Shown here: in pieces, positions 1 to 11,610 of the stretch | Position numbering within the stretch: position 1 is the first letter of the stretch | How the letters are laid out: every line of letters starts with the position of its first letter | NCBI GenBank assembly: GCA_963971225.1 | Contig: OZ020267.1 | Span: 152,325,920-152,389,919 of the forward strand | From: Melieria omissa | Taxonomy: Eukaryota > Arthropoda > Insecta > Diptera > Ulidiidae | Reading direction: 5' to 3' | DNA: 64,000 nucleotides | Notes under the pieces: generated by a model | Told to the model about the DNA's origin: nothing | The model's database searches: none | What the model saw: only the letters and a program-made list of their open reading frames with translations | Made by a program: the position numbers and the translations under genes

Positions 1-1098
1 GTGCAAGTTAAACAAAGTGTATACAAATTTTTGACACATATTTTTAGGAGATTTTCTGTTTGATGACGTATAAAGGTTGGCAATCAATTATTTTCGCGAA
101 TGTGACTTAAGGCATTTAAATGTTGAACTATAAGACATACATATGCATATAACAATTTTGTGACATGTTCTTACATATAGATGCAATTTGTGATTATAAG
201 CATAAATAACTGCTGTATACTAACTTTTGACTCTGACTGTATGTGTCTGTATGAAAATCGAACTTTTTCTGCATAAAAACTCTCCAAAGAATTACAAAAG
301 AAACAAAATTTACAAAAACCAGCAACAACAACCACAGCAGCAGCAGCAGCTGAAGAAGCAGAAAAGCAACAAAAACTACAGCACACCAGTGACAGCAGCC
401 AATTCAAAAACCCCATAAAAACAGGCAGCAGAAATTGCCAACAGACAACAAAATTAAAACAACAACAACAACAATATATCGAGAAGAACGAATAAGTGGC
501 AGATTGAAGCTGCGACTGTGGCTGTGGCTAAAGTAGAAGCAGAAGCCGAAGCCAAAGCGACAGAGAAGCGACCACAAAAATAACACCGAAAGACTTTAAC
601 CAAATTCAAGGTTAAGCTCACATCCAGAAATGAGAATCCGAATCCGAATTCGAATCGGAATCGCAAATCCGAATGCGAATGCGATTGCCGCAAAATTTGC
701 ACATTTCGCGTGAGTGCAAATTAAACTGAAAAAGCCACATCAACAACAACAACAACAACAATGTTACCAACATTACGCGCTGATACAACAATTTATGGCC
801 GAAATTCACAAAATCCAACAGCAACGAGCAGCACAAAAAGAACAACCAAAATCTGCTACACAACAACAACAAAAAGAAGAAAAAGTGCATTGTAGGCGGT
901 TGCGCGGGTGAAGGCGGCCGCAAGAGTGGCTTAAAAGGTGGTATATGTTTACATTGACACCAACAATAAAAACAACAACAAGGCAAACATTATGCAGTCA
1001 ATGACATGGAGAGCAACGCAGAATGTCGATGAGAAGTGTTAAGTGTTCGAAACGAAGAAACAAGCATTTGTCAATTTAGGCAGCAAGAATTTGTCAGT
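1..1098. other. Gene-free, CAA- and GAATCC-rich stretch
   Basis: No supported gene. It holds CAA/CAG trinucleotide runs around 325-350, 455-470 and 740-760, and a degenerate GAATCC/GAATCG hexamer run at about 632-690. Such DNA is common in fly 5' leaders and introns, and open frames here are low-complexity. It could be a leader exon of a gene outside the window, but no start codon with coding-like sequence follows. Confidence 0.5.
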
Positions 1099-1284
1099 TT
1101 AACCCTTTCAGGAGCATGGAACATAGGCTTTTGTCCTATTTATTGTCTTCTTATATTCTGAAGACAGTAAAAATGGGTTTAAGACACGAAAAGTTCAAAT
1201 GGGACAGACACATATTTTTGTATTTTAAGAAAAGTTCAAATGGGACAGACACATATGGGCCTCGTAGCTTTTGAAAGGGTTTAA
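1099..1284. mobile_element. TTAA-flanked MITE (CCCTTTC inverted ends)
   Basis: TTAA stands at 1099-1102 and again at 1281-1284. The inner ends are inverted copies: the left reads CCCTTTCAGGAGC and the right, reverse-complemented, reads ACCCTTTCAAAAGC (one extra base). TTAA duplication is the hallmark of piggyBac-type transposition. The interior carries an imperfect tandem of the segment GTTCAAATGGGACAGACAC near 1194 and 1229. There is no coding capacity. Two relatives with similar ends lie at 7203-7760 and 36301-36391. Confidence 0.6.
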
Positions 1285-3419
1285 TTGAGAGCGAGAGTGA
1301 GAGAAAGACCACTCAATGAACTGTTATGAATGTCTTATTTGTTGAAGATAGCAAAAATGGCACCAAATCAATGAATGGTTCACAAAGGACGCATTCATGG
1401 GTCCTTTTGATTGTACAAGTATTAAATAGTATTGAAAAACCCTGAGAAAATACAGAAAGCGAGACCTTAAGATAAATTTAATTGCAGGCCCGAAAGCTAG
1501 TAAAACATAATATAAACAATTTTATATAAATTAAATTTTTTCAAATATTTTTAAAAATTATATAATAATTAAAAATAAAGAAATAAAATTTATTGAAATT
1601 AATTTTAACTTTTTTTAATTTTAATTATTTCCTAATGCACAGATACAACAAAAGTGTATTGAACAAGTTGTTAGAAAAACTTATACTTGAACTTGACAGT
1701 TGTCGCTCATGCGAAAATCTAATTTGCCATGGACACACCCCCCAAATATTGAAAATAAAACAAAAAAACAATGAATTTGAATGAACTTGAAAATTTACAA
1801 AAAAAAAAACAAATTCATTTTCTTTTAGATTTTTGTAAATCTTTCACTCATTTTCATTTAAATATTCGCTATCAAAACGTAATGCAAGCAAACACACCCA
1901 CATTCCTACACTTCGCTTCCTCCTCCCACCGCCCGCACAACACTCAAGTCAACACTATGACGCGCAGCAGCAGCAACAACAATAATTGCCGCCTTTGCCG
2001 ATTTTTCACAAACAAAATAAATAAACGAAATCATTTAAATTGTATTCTTAATTCACCACTTTTACTTTTTGTTTTATTTATACGTATTTATTAGAAGTGT
2101 ATGTGTTGTTTTGTATTATTTAAATTTATTTTTATTCACTTGTACTCGTTTGTACGTATTTGCATTTGTTGTTGTTTTTGTTGTTGCACTATGTCAACGC
2201 AGTGTTTATAAATTATCGGCGTTTGCATTCAAATTGTATGTTCGCTTGGCTGTTTGCATCAGTGTGCGTGTATCTGTGTGTGTGTACATTGCATACAGAC
2301 GGTTCATTGACCGCAAACTTTGTATATTGTTAATTTTATTTCAATTAAATTGCAAGCCTCACTAGTCCGCGCCCCGCGACGTCTCATGCGATTTGCCGTA
2401 ATGTAATTTCTAATTTGGGCCGTTTTATAAACAATTTTTGCTACTTTGTTGCATTTTACTACAATCTCTGAATCATTGTCGACGTTGTTGTTGTTGTTAT
2501 TCAGTCATTGTTTCCACATTATTAGCATTTAAATTGAGAGCAGTTCAATTAGCATTGCCATTGAAATTATATATTGTTAACATTTTGGGTTATAAGTCAG
2601 GTTATAAAAATCATCTAACTCGCTGAACATGTCCAGAGTGGCAAATGGCAGACATTCACAGTGAGGCACTTCTGAAAGGTGAATGGGGAACTTTTGCTCT
2701 AAGCAACATTTTGTTGTCACCTGCTGAGGGAATATTTGCCAAACCAAAATGTTTCTTATGTGATTTCAACGAAGTAAAAAATTCAAATCCACAACCTTCT
2801 TACTTGACCGACTGCGGCTTTTTTAGATTCTCAATTACTTCTGTGGTTAGTCAGTCTTCTTTGAGGTTATGGAAGCACATTTAAAACAGTAGAAGGAAGT
2901 GCAAAAGAATAGATTGTCACTTATTTTCACATATAACTTTTATTTGTATTTTTGATTATGTAGTGAGATTTCTGTCCTCTCATGTAAGTAAATACAAAAT
3001 TATTTTAATGGAAATTAAACAATGTTTCCATTAAAAAAAATTATTAAAAATTAGCTTACCAACTAAAAATAAACAAGCATTGAAGGACACAGAGAATACA
3101 AACTGAAGGAAGGTAAAGGATCAAAGAGGTACTTCACGCATAAAGCGCTTAGAGGCTTCAGGAGAAGCTTCAGATTAGGTTAGTTTAAATATAAAACCTG
3201 TCAAACTGGGACCATCTACTGAAGTTCTTGCTTACTTAACTGGCCAATCACACCCTACCACAAAGGTTCTGTCTGCTTTTCGTGCGCCTGCTCCAGTTGG
3301 CCAGACAAAGAAATGGTAGGTCGCCCTCAACTTGGTCCTTCTACCTCAGACACGGTCTTCCACTTCGCTGTCGAACTCCAACTACCACGTCAAACAGCAT
3401 TTTCGCCGGAATTTCATCG
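1285..3419. other. Gene-free AT-rich stretch
   Basis: AT-rich DNA with GTTGTT microsatellite patches at 2168-2190 and 2483-2500. Open frames here (for example 1771-2094 and 2069-2365) are low-complexity and lack any family signature. About 3200-3419 has a more balanced composition immediately beside the hAT-like insertion, but I recognise nothing in it. Confidence 0.45.
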
Positions 3420-3427
3420 CCCATGTC

Positions 3428-4221
3428 CAGTGGCGCACCCAGGATTTTGTTTCGCCGGGGGTTTTGTGTAACTTTTTTGAGAACTTTGAAATAGAATAAA
3501 ATTTAGATGTATGAATCTACAGACTGAGATCTTAAACATGTATATTTTTTGCCTACCTAATATATTTTGGCCTGATATTCCGAAATATAAAATTTAATAA
3601 AAAGGATACGATTTTCATCTTTCATTTGATACCCATATCTTCATCATTGCACAACCGTAAATATAAAAAAAAAATATTTGAAATGTGTGTCCTTAAAATT
3701 TTAAACTCCTTTGGGACTTTGGGTCAGAAAATGAAAACCTGACTATGCCAGGTTACTATAAATGACCTCTAGTTTCACGCCTATATAAACATCAGGTTGG
3801 GTTTAGGCAAAAAAAAATTTTGTTATTTAATTTTAAAAAATTTTAATTTTAATTTCTCCAAATCTCATCTAAATTGAACAATCTGTATATCTGTATATAT
3901 GTATATATGTAAATAAGGTATTATCTTCTGACCGACAGACAGCTTGTGCTAGTCGGATGATTCGTGTACAAGATATGATAACTGAAACAACAGGAAAAAA
4001 AAACTGGTTTTTCGAAGATGTTTCGAAAACGCTTCTTGCAAAAATTTTTTGATCATCAGTTTCAGTTCAGCGGCCCAAAGTTAGTCTAGAAAACACTTTT
4101 ATTTTTAGGTGCATTTTTTGTGTCGAGTAGTGTTAGTGACGGTTATAAACTAAATTTATTTACTAACTTAAAAAAATGTCGGGTGTTTTAAACCCCAAAA
4201 ACCCTCCCCTGTGCGCCAGTG
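3428..4221. mobile_element. hAT-like non-autonomous element, 794 bp
   Basis: The ends are inverted: CAGTGGCGCACCCAGG on the left and CACTGGCGCACAGGGG on the right when reverse-complemented. The direct repeat CCCATGTC occurs at 3420-3427 and 4222-4229, a perfect 8-bp target-site duplication as hAT transposases make. Only short noise frames lie inside, so it is non-autonomous. Subterminal runs of C and G (CGCCGGGGG on the left, AACCCCAAAAACCC on the right) are shared with other members. Long internal segments match the interrupted copy at about 17.1-19.6 kb. Confidence 0.75.
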
Positions 4222-4229
4222 CCCATGTC

Positions 4230-4302
4230 ATACAGATCGTTCTTCGTTTGTATTCGATAGTCGTCGTCAATACGAACTCTAGAAATCTACTTGTTCATTG
4301 GC

Positions 4303-4333
<31 letters not shown>

Positions 4334-7202
4334 ATATTTACTCAGACCAAACATCCCGCCACATTTTTAGAGACTGAAAACATTCGAAAAAGAAAATGAA
4401 ACCCTACTCTCGCAGCATTTCAATCGTTTTTAAATTAAAAGCAGTGCACTTTATTTTCACATCCTTTGCCCTTCCCCCACGCCATGAATACTTCACCACA
4501 AACGTTGATCCCCCCCTCTCCCATCTAGTTACAACTACATTACATGTATGCTCTAAAAAATTGTAAATTCTAATTTACATTTGCATCTCGCTCTCCGCCG
4601 ATTCTATGCCCATTTTCCATGGTCGTTGGGCACGTACAAACGTTTCATTACATCAGAAACTAAAATAAAAAATTAAAAAAACCAACTCAACTGCCAACTT
4701 TCGACTCAAGGTACAAGCAGTTCATGATGCTAACAATGGCCGCACACCAACAACAACCACGACCATAACAATTCACCACTAACCGACAATAACAATAACA
4801 GGTCGACAACAATAGCGACTATTGTCAGCCGAAAGGGAAACAGCAAAGAAACAGCTGCTGCGGTCATGTCGAGCGAAAATTTCAACTCGCGCGCCAGCGT
4901 TTCGTTTGGCGAATTTCCATGGCAAAGTTTAGCAGTTCAAAATACCGAACAGCGCAGTTGTCGATGCTGTCGCGGCCAGAGATACAACTAAAGCCACAGC
5001 GACAACGGTGGCGCAGCGGCCAATGCAAATGCAACTAATGGATGCGCCGCACGCTCTGCCAGAGCGTGGCGAATGCGGCTCTGGTAGCGGCGAGAAGCGC
5101 GCAAAAGCTGCCGTAAAGCGCAAAAACCAAACGCCCTTACCACGGCCACCCCTGTCGCCAACCGCACTGCGTCCCCGCTGCGCGCTGTGCTGTCGACTTT
5201 GCGATCGCGCCTGCCCTCCGTACCCGCACACAGTGGCTCCAGCGCTGTAAACGTGCCCGGCGCCGGTTTTCGAAGCGTTCATATTTAGGTGGTTCACACA
5301 TGTGTGTACATACATTCACACATGTGTGCGAGTATTTTCTTCGTTCTTGCCGCCGGTGTCTGTGTGTATTTGTGTCGTTTGCTTTGCAGTCGCGCCATTG
5401 CTGTCAGTTTGCTTTTGAGTGCTTCTCGCTTCTGCTCGGCGTTTCTTTGCCGACTGATTTGCTGGCTGCTTTCTCGTCTTTGCTCGTTTTCGTTGCACAA
5501 ATTGGAAAAATCGTGTGACACGTTCAACCTGATTGCCCTTGACAGCAGCAGTTGGCGCTGCTGGTGCTGCTTTCTGCCTGCACTCCGTTATCGCCGGCAA
5601 TCGGCGACAGCGGCCCCACCAGCATCTCAACTGCGCACTGCTCCCTCCCCGACGGCTGCTGCATTGCACTGTGACTTTTCTTTGTTCCAATTAGCGATTG
5701 TCGCGGTTGCTGTGTTGATTTATGGAAGAAATAAACATTTGAAATTTTCCATTCGTTAGACTGATTTGCGAATGCGAATCGAAGACGCCAACCATTTCAC
5801 TTGTGCAGCCGCCATTTTGCCATCGCACATAGAGTTTCGTAAGCGTTGTCTTGCGCTGCGTGTTGTCGAGTTGGTCATTATTCATTTTCGAATAAGTTGC
5901 AGGTAAATTTATTGCACTTCATGCAACTGTTTTTGTTGGCTCATCAGCCACAACAAACAAATATTTTCGTTTTGATTGCGCAAAAATTCGCTTTCAATGT
6001 CTCCAGCGATGACGTTGTCGTTGCCGTTGCATAATTGAACCAGCAAACCAACCAACTGCACTTCATAATCCGCAAGATCTTGAATTTCCTTCTCGAGAAA
6101 ACCACTTGAGTTCTTCAGCTTATTTAAAATGCTACGTGCCACACACACACACACAAACAAACAAACAAGCACCATGTGCTGCAAGTTCCTTTTTGAATGC
6201 TTTCGCAGCACCAAACTAGGCTACGCAAATAAGAGACTCCACAACAACAATGCAACTCATAACAAACAAACGTGCCAGCACAATGCAGCGCCACACCACA
6301 CGGCGACTTTAACGCAAAATTAATTTCGCACACTTCGCCTCCTGTTGCACGCCTCGCTGCCACCTGTAACGATAAAGTTTTTACCTTAACCCAGCACCGA
6401 GCAAACTGCACTGCACTGCACTCTGCCCGTCCAATCAACGCATCAGCGCCGCCAAGTGTTGAAGTGTTGCGCCGTCTCACGCGACGATAATGAAGTTGAC
6501 GCGCGTGCGCACTGGCGCGCTGGTAATTCATCATCGCACAATTTACTCCAACTTCAATAATGACGCAGACGCGAACGCGCAATCGACACTCAACGACTCA
6601 ACAGCTCACTTTTTCTTCATTTTCGGTTTTATTCTTTTGTTTGTTTGTTTGCTTCGGTTGTCCCTTTGGCCGCTCCTTGGCCTGCGCTCGCTTCTCGGTT
6701 GCAGTAGGTGCGAAAATGGGTCAATATGCAATTATTGCTTTATGCCTTTTGCTGCACTGGTTAGTGTCGATGTTGTTGTTGTTGTTGCAACTGCATTGGA
6801 GCTGTTGCATTTAATAGGCAAACATACGGTAGCCACAAGTGTTTATCGAGACGGTTGTGTTTTCTTTGGCGAAGCGTTGCGTACGTCGGCCACTCCCATT
6901 TGCACGTTTTCGCTTTCGTTTTTGCGCATTACAACTCACATTTCATTGCGGTTGTTTCGCGCAATTTGTTCCGGCATTCATTTTAACGAGCTGCTGCAAC
7001 TTTACGCTGAAAAAGTTTTACCAATCACAACGATTTACAAAAATACATATTTCCAATTTAAATTGTTACCAGATATTTCAATTACTTTATTTTATTCAAC
7101 TCAAGCGTCCAGTGCCAATTTGAAGACTTCATCCAAAACATGTTCGAAGAGATCTGAGAAGCGACTCGTGCCAGTTGTAGTTCTCAATGCGGCACTTTCC
7201 CC
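4230..7202. other. Gene-free stretch, partly GC-rich and UTR-like
   Basis: Holds a TAAA tetranucleotide microsatellite (4303-4335). Between about 4850 and 6600 it becomes GC-richer with many CA/CAA runs, resembling a leader exon or promoter zone. Overlapping open frames on both strands (longest 6490-7206, 238 codons) have skewed composition and no recognisable domain, so I do not call a gene. Two direct copies of TTCACACATGTGTG, each with a palindromic core, lie at 5293-5306 and 5315-5328. Confidence 0.4.
4303..4335. repeat. (TAAA)n microsatellite
   Basis: About eight uninterrupted TAAA units just beyond the right side of the hAT-like element. Confidence 0.85.
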
Positions 7203-7760
7203 TTAACTCTTTCGCTATTTTGTTGCCATATGACAACATGCTACTCTGTGAACGTCTGAACCCTCTGTGGTTTCAGGAACACATTTTTTTATTGGTCCTT
7301 AGAATAGTTTGAAGTTTTAGGAAAAATACGAAATTAATAAACTGAATGTTAAAGTTTAAAGAAGAAAAGTATGCACGTTTTTTAATGGTATATCTTGTCA
7401 TAGTAAAGGAAGAAGAAGCAGAAAACTTTAGAAAACTTTCTAATTTGACGTTTTCTTTCAATTTAGATCCTTTTCTTTCATTTTGGCGGAAGTAAATGAA
7501 GAAATTTTAAAATTAATTAATTAGTTAATTCAATTCCAATTTAAAATTTTCGTTATTCGTAAAAAGTTTTATGTTTAAGTAATTATTGCAGCCAAAACGA
7601 TGTGGTTGCTCTCATAGAAAAACACTCTAAAATACAGGGTCCGAGTATAAAAATTAAAAAATTTCTTATGAAATGTTGCTAATATAACCAAATAGAAGCA
7701 AAAAACGTTATATTTAAAATTTTAACTTTCCCCAGTAAAAACCTGTAGCGAAAGGGTTAA
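7203..7760. mobile_element. TTAA-flanked MITE, about 550 bp
   Basis: TTAA at 7203-7206 and 7757-7760 flanks inverted ends: CTCTTTCGCTATTTT on the left and CCCTTTCGCTACAGG on the right when reverse-complemented. The interior is AT-rich with no transposase. The ends resemble those of the elements at 1099 and 36301, so all three probably used the same piggyBac-like source enzyme. Confidence 0.6.
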
Positions 7761-10437
7761 CATATGTATGACTTATGAGACCACTAAGGTTTTCCTATCT
7801 CTCACTCAATGCAAATCATTTCAACTGCCTTGCACTCAATTCCCACAAGACGTGATATCCCTCAAAGTTCGATTCGACTCCTGATTGTATCTGCCACGTG
7901 ACAGCGCTTGGCAAAGAGATTATCGAGCATTTGCATACGATCGATCGAGTCTGGGTCATGATGTCGATTTGAAATGCAAATCCATGGCCAAGTCCAGTGC
8001 TGGCAGCAGTTGCACACGTTTCAAGTGCAGCGACACTGGCCCTGACAATTGATTTGGCGCTGATTGCAGTTCGCTGCTGTTGCCGTTTACGAGTATTGGC
8101 CAACGCTGTTCGTTTGTCATTACAAATTGAGTTGGCCATTAGCTGCTGCTGTCATTGTTGTTTCTGGCATTTCGAGCATTGATTTGCTTCTCGGTTTAAT
8201 TACGTCGCACGGCGACACTTGAAGTGAAGTCAGGTTGGGTTCTTTGATGGATTTGCTGTTGTGTTGATTGATTTATTGTTGTTGTTCTTGTTGATGGCCG
8301 CAACATTAATGTAGCTGTTATTCGTGTTGTCTTTCATTGTTGTTGTTGTTTTGTATTAAACACTTTTGGTACATTTTTTGCATTAATTTTCTATCGAAAA
8401 AGTCGTCTGCTCTTTGATATTTTTTCTGAGCGGGTTTTTTTAATTCTGGTAAATTTCGCCTGTGATTTTGTTATATTTATCTCATTTTTTACTTGACTGC
8501 ATTTGCCTCTTTAATGTTTGTTAATGACAGTATTTCATTTTTTTTAAACGACTGTCATTGAAATGGCGTTGTTGTAATTCAATTAGGCAACGCTAAAAAA
8601 GTTACTTTTGCATTTGCATTTGGCGTCGATGGCCGGCGGCGTGTTGTGTGCCTGCAAATGGCCACCGACAGACAGAGACGAGTGCTTTACTGGGTTTTGC
8701 AATACGCTTTGCTGCCATTGATACAAAGCAGGAGCCGGGCAGGAGCCGTCGCAAGCGATGGCGCAATTTCGCAGGTAGCCAACGGCAACTGTCTGTCTGT
8801 TTGATTGTTTGCCAAACAACAACCATCGCTGGCGGCACAGTCTAACAACCCCGCGAGCCAAACGGCCAGAAGTCAGTTTAATTAGCACCGCCGCACTTCA
8901 AACCGCAGAAGCCGCCACAAGCCGCACCGGGCGCCCAGTCTCCGGTATTCAAGAGGCCTGAATACAAAAGTAACTCAAAGTGCCGAAAAGTCAACGCAGA
9001 ATATTTTACAACAAAATTCAAGCACGTTGCGCTGAAATTGTGAACCACAGAAAAATTGCAAAACTCCAGCAGTAACAACAACAATAGCAGCAGTTCAACG
9101 CCAGCAAGACGAAACCGTAAATTAACAAGTGCAACAACAACAACAACAAAGCGACAGTCACGATAAAAGCGCAGACGCGACTGCCGTTTGGTCAATGGAT
9201 TTTGAAGCAGCCTACAACAACAAAGCAAGCACTTTATTATTATTGCAATAATTTATTTGCAAATGCTGCAACAACAACAACAACCAATTCGCGACCATAA
9301 CTTCAAAAAACCAGCAAATTTTAATTTGAAAAGAATTGAAGTGAACGCGTTAATTCGCATTTTGAATGCGCAAACGCAGCATCCACACCACAAAAGCGCC
9401 AAAAAAATCCACAAATTTCAAGAAAAAGTTAACAAAAAAAGTTTTAAAAAAGGTTGCATATATTTATTTTTCAGATAAATTAATAAAAGCGGCATTCTCA
9501 CTTGGCGGGTTCCAACAAATCAATGCGCCAGACTGGCGTTGACCTCGCCCATGCAGCTGCGCCTGCGCCGTTGACTGACTGTGCCCCCGCCCGAATTTCT
9601 TTGTCGCTGCATTGCGCAGTGAAGGCAAAGAACGCTTCGGCCGCGCGTACACACGCACACAAACGCAGGTACTGCTGCTCGAGTGCCGCGGCCAACAACA
9701 ATTGCACACGCGCACACTCCCGCCTCCCACTGGCCGCCGCAACGCGCCGCTCGCTGACCAGTCGACTGACGACTGCGTTTCTTTGCCGACCTTGAAATGA
9801 AATTTTAACATTTCTTTGTTAACTCGCAGCGGCCACAGCGTTGTGTTACCTTTTCGCGCTGCCGTTCGCTTCATTTTGTTTGTATTTCTTCGGCCTGAAA
9901 AAGGTAAAATATTTCAAATAAAAATCCGCTCGTATTTGTTTATTTTAACCAGCGAAACGACTTGGCGTCAAATCGACAGCACCACCGCAGGGGCGGCGGA
10001 CGTTGAGAGGCGTTAATTGTGGTTGTGTGATATTTTTCGGCGGCTTCTGTTTGGATTGGACGTCCCTACCGTCGCTGCGCTGCGCTTTTCTGCTCGTTTC
10101 GTTTCTTGGCAGTGGATTTCTTTGTACAACTCGACAAAACGCTGTTGATTTAACTCGTTTGTTCGTTTTCATGCCTTCGTGCGATTCTTTTATCTCTGTG
10201 CGAATTTTGAGAAATTTCTTAGGCGGTTTGTTGTTGCATTGCAAAAACATCTATCCACGTGCGCCGAATTTGCATGCTGCAGAGAAAGTCAAAAAAGGGC
10301 AAGAAGGAGAAAATCTCAAACATTTTCATTGCTATTATGAATTAAAAAAAAAAATTGTTAAACGAAACGAAAAACTATGCAGCAATCTTTCCTTAACCTC
10401 ACTTTTACTTTTCTGTTCTGTTTTCATCTACTTAATG
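7761..10437. other. Gene-free, UTR-like stretch
   Basis: Mixed AT-rich and CAA/GTT-rich DNA. Around 8870-9300 it reads like a fly 5' leader: TCAGTTT initiator-like motif near 8873, then GC-rich sequence passing into CAA repeats. No TATA box or clear downstream promoter element accompanies it, and no coding exon follows. Overlapping frames at 9464-9874 are shadows of repetitive composition. A promoter of a gene outside the window is possible but unproven. Confidence 0.35.
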
Positions 10438-10445
10438 GACAACCC

Positions 10446-10591
10446 CAGTGGCGCTCACAGGATTTCTTTGTAGAGGAGGGTTCTGCGTACAACTTTTGGA
10501 CTCGATTCCATTTGAAACCATACTTTGCAACAGCAATTTTTGTATTTGAGGGAGGTTTGATCACCCAAAACACCCCCTGTGTGCACCACTG
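10446..10591. mobile_element. hAT-like MITE, 146 bp
   Basis: Inverted ends CAGTGGCGCTCACAGG (left) and CAGTGGTGCACACAGG (right, reverse-complemented). The direct repeat GACAACCC at 10438-10445 and 10592-10599 is a perfect 8-bp target-site duplication. Same end type as the 794-bp element at 3428, but with only about 115 bp of interior. Confidence 0.75.
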
Positions 10592-10814
10592 GACAACCCA
10601 CTATGCATATTTCTATATAAACGCGACTGCCATGATTTGGCCAACACTTCTGCTTTCTGCCTATGAATTAATGAGTTATTTCATGTTTCTTTTAAAGGAT
10701 TATGTTATTCTAAATACGTGTAAGTCAACCCAGTCTGACATCCCAGTAAAAAAAAGTCCCTGATCATAAACAAATGAACTGAAATCTAGTAAGATTACTT
10801 TGAGTTTGGTGGTA

Positions 10815-11610
10815 GTAGAGTTGTAAAATATATTAAAATTGAATAAAATCTTTTCTTTTTTTGCATTTTCATTAAATATTAAAATATAATAACTATCAAA
10901 ATTATTCTCAAATCGGCTATAGAGGCATATACGCATCTGATATTTATTTATATACAAAATTTCCAAAAATATAAAATTTTCAAAGATCTAAAGATATAGT
11001 GAGAACCATTTTGAAAACCATAGTTTCGAGATTACAGCTTATTTTTAGCAATCGCACCACCTGAGTTGCAAAAAATATTAAAACTTAAGTAAAATGGTTG
11101 CTTTTAACACTAGAAAGACCGCAAGTTTTCCATACCTATAAATATATCCGCTGATATCTCAATAAGTACACATCTGATTTGGCTAATTTTTCACAATATA
11201 AATTCCAAAAATATATAAATTTTTTCACGATAAAAAATTAAAGTCATCAAAGTAAACTTTGGTAGAAATATTTAGTAAAGAAAATACAGATTTTGAAAAA
11301 TCAAAAACCGTCAAAATTGCCGCAATTATCTTTCTTATCTTTTATAAATTTCATGAAATATTCAAAAATTTTTAGTACCAAAATTATTCTCATAGCGGCA
11401 GCATATGCACATCTGATATTTATGTATATACAAAACTAATTAAAAATAGTTATGTAAATACAAAAATTATACAAAAATTATACAAAAATAATAAAATTTC
11501 CAAAAATTAATTAATTAAAAATTAATTAATAAAAATATCGTAAAAACCATTTTAAAAACCATATTTGCGAGAATACAGCTTGTTTTTAGCAATCGCACCA
11601 CCTGAGCAGT
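10815..11610. repeat. Degenerate tandem repeat, about three units
   Basis: Several segments recur in the same order. GAGTTG followed by A-rich sequence and TATTAAAA recurs near 10818 and 11062. CATCTGAT followed by a TATA-rich tract occurs near 10935, 11170 and 11412. The run CAATCGCACCACCTGAG ends units near 11065 and 11607, preceded in both by an ATTACAGCTT or AATACAGCTT motif. Spacing varies between about 235 and 300 bp, so this is an old diverged array rather than a live satellite. No gene is present. Confidence 0.55.

Noticed and set aside
4929..5759. Several frames on both strands in GC-richer DNA
   Set aside because: Mutual overlaps and Arg/Cys/Ser bias indicate composition, not coding.
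6490..7206. 238-codon plus-strand frame
   Set aside because: Skewed to Leu/Val/Phe from GTT/CTT-rich DNA, with no domain; antisense and alternate frames are equally open.
8866..8910. Initiator-like TCAGTTT as a promoter
   Set aside because: No TATA at about -30 and no AGACGT-like element at +28; one short motif is not enough.
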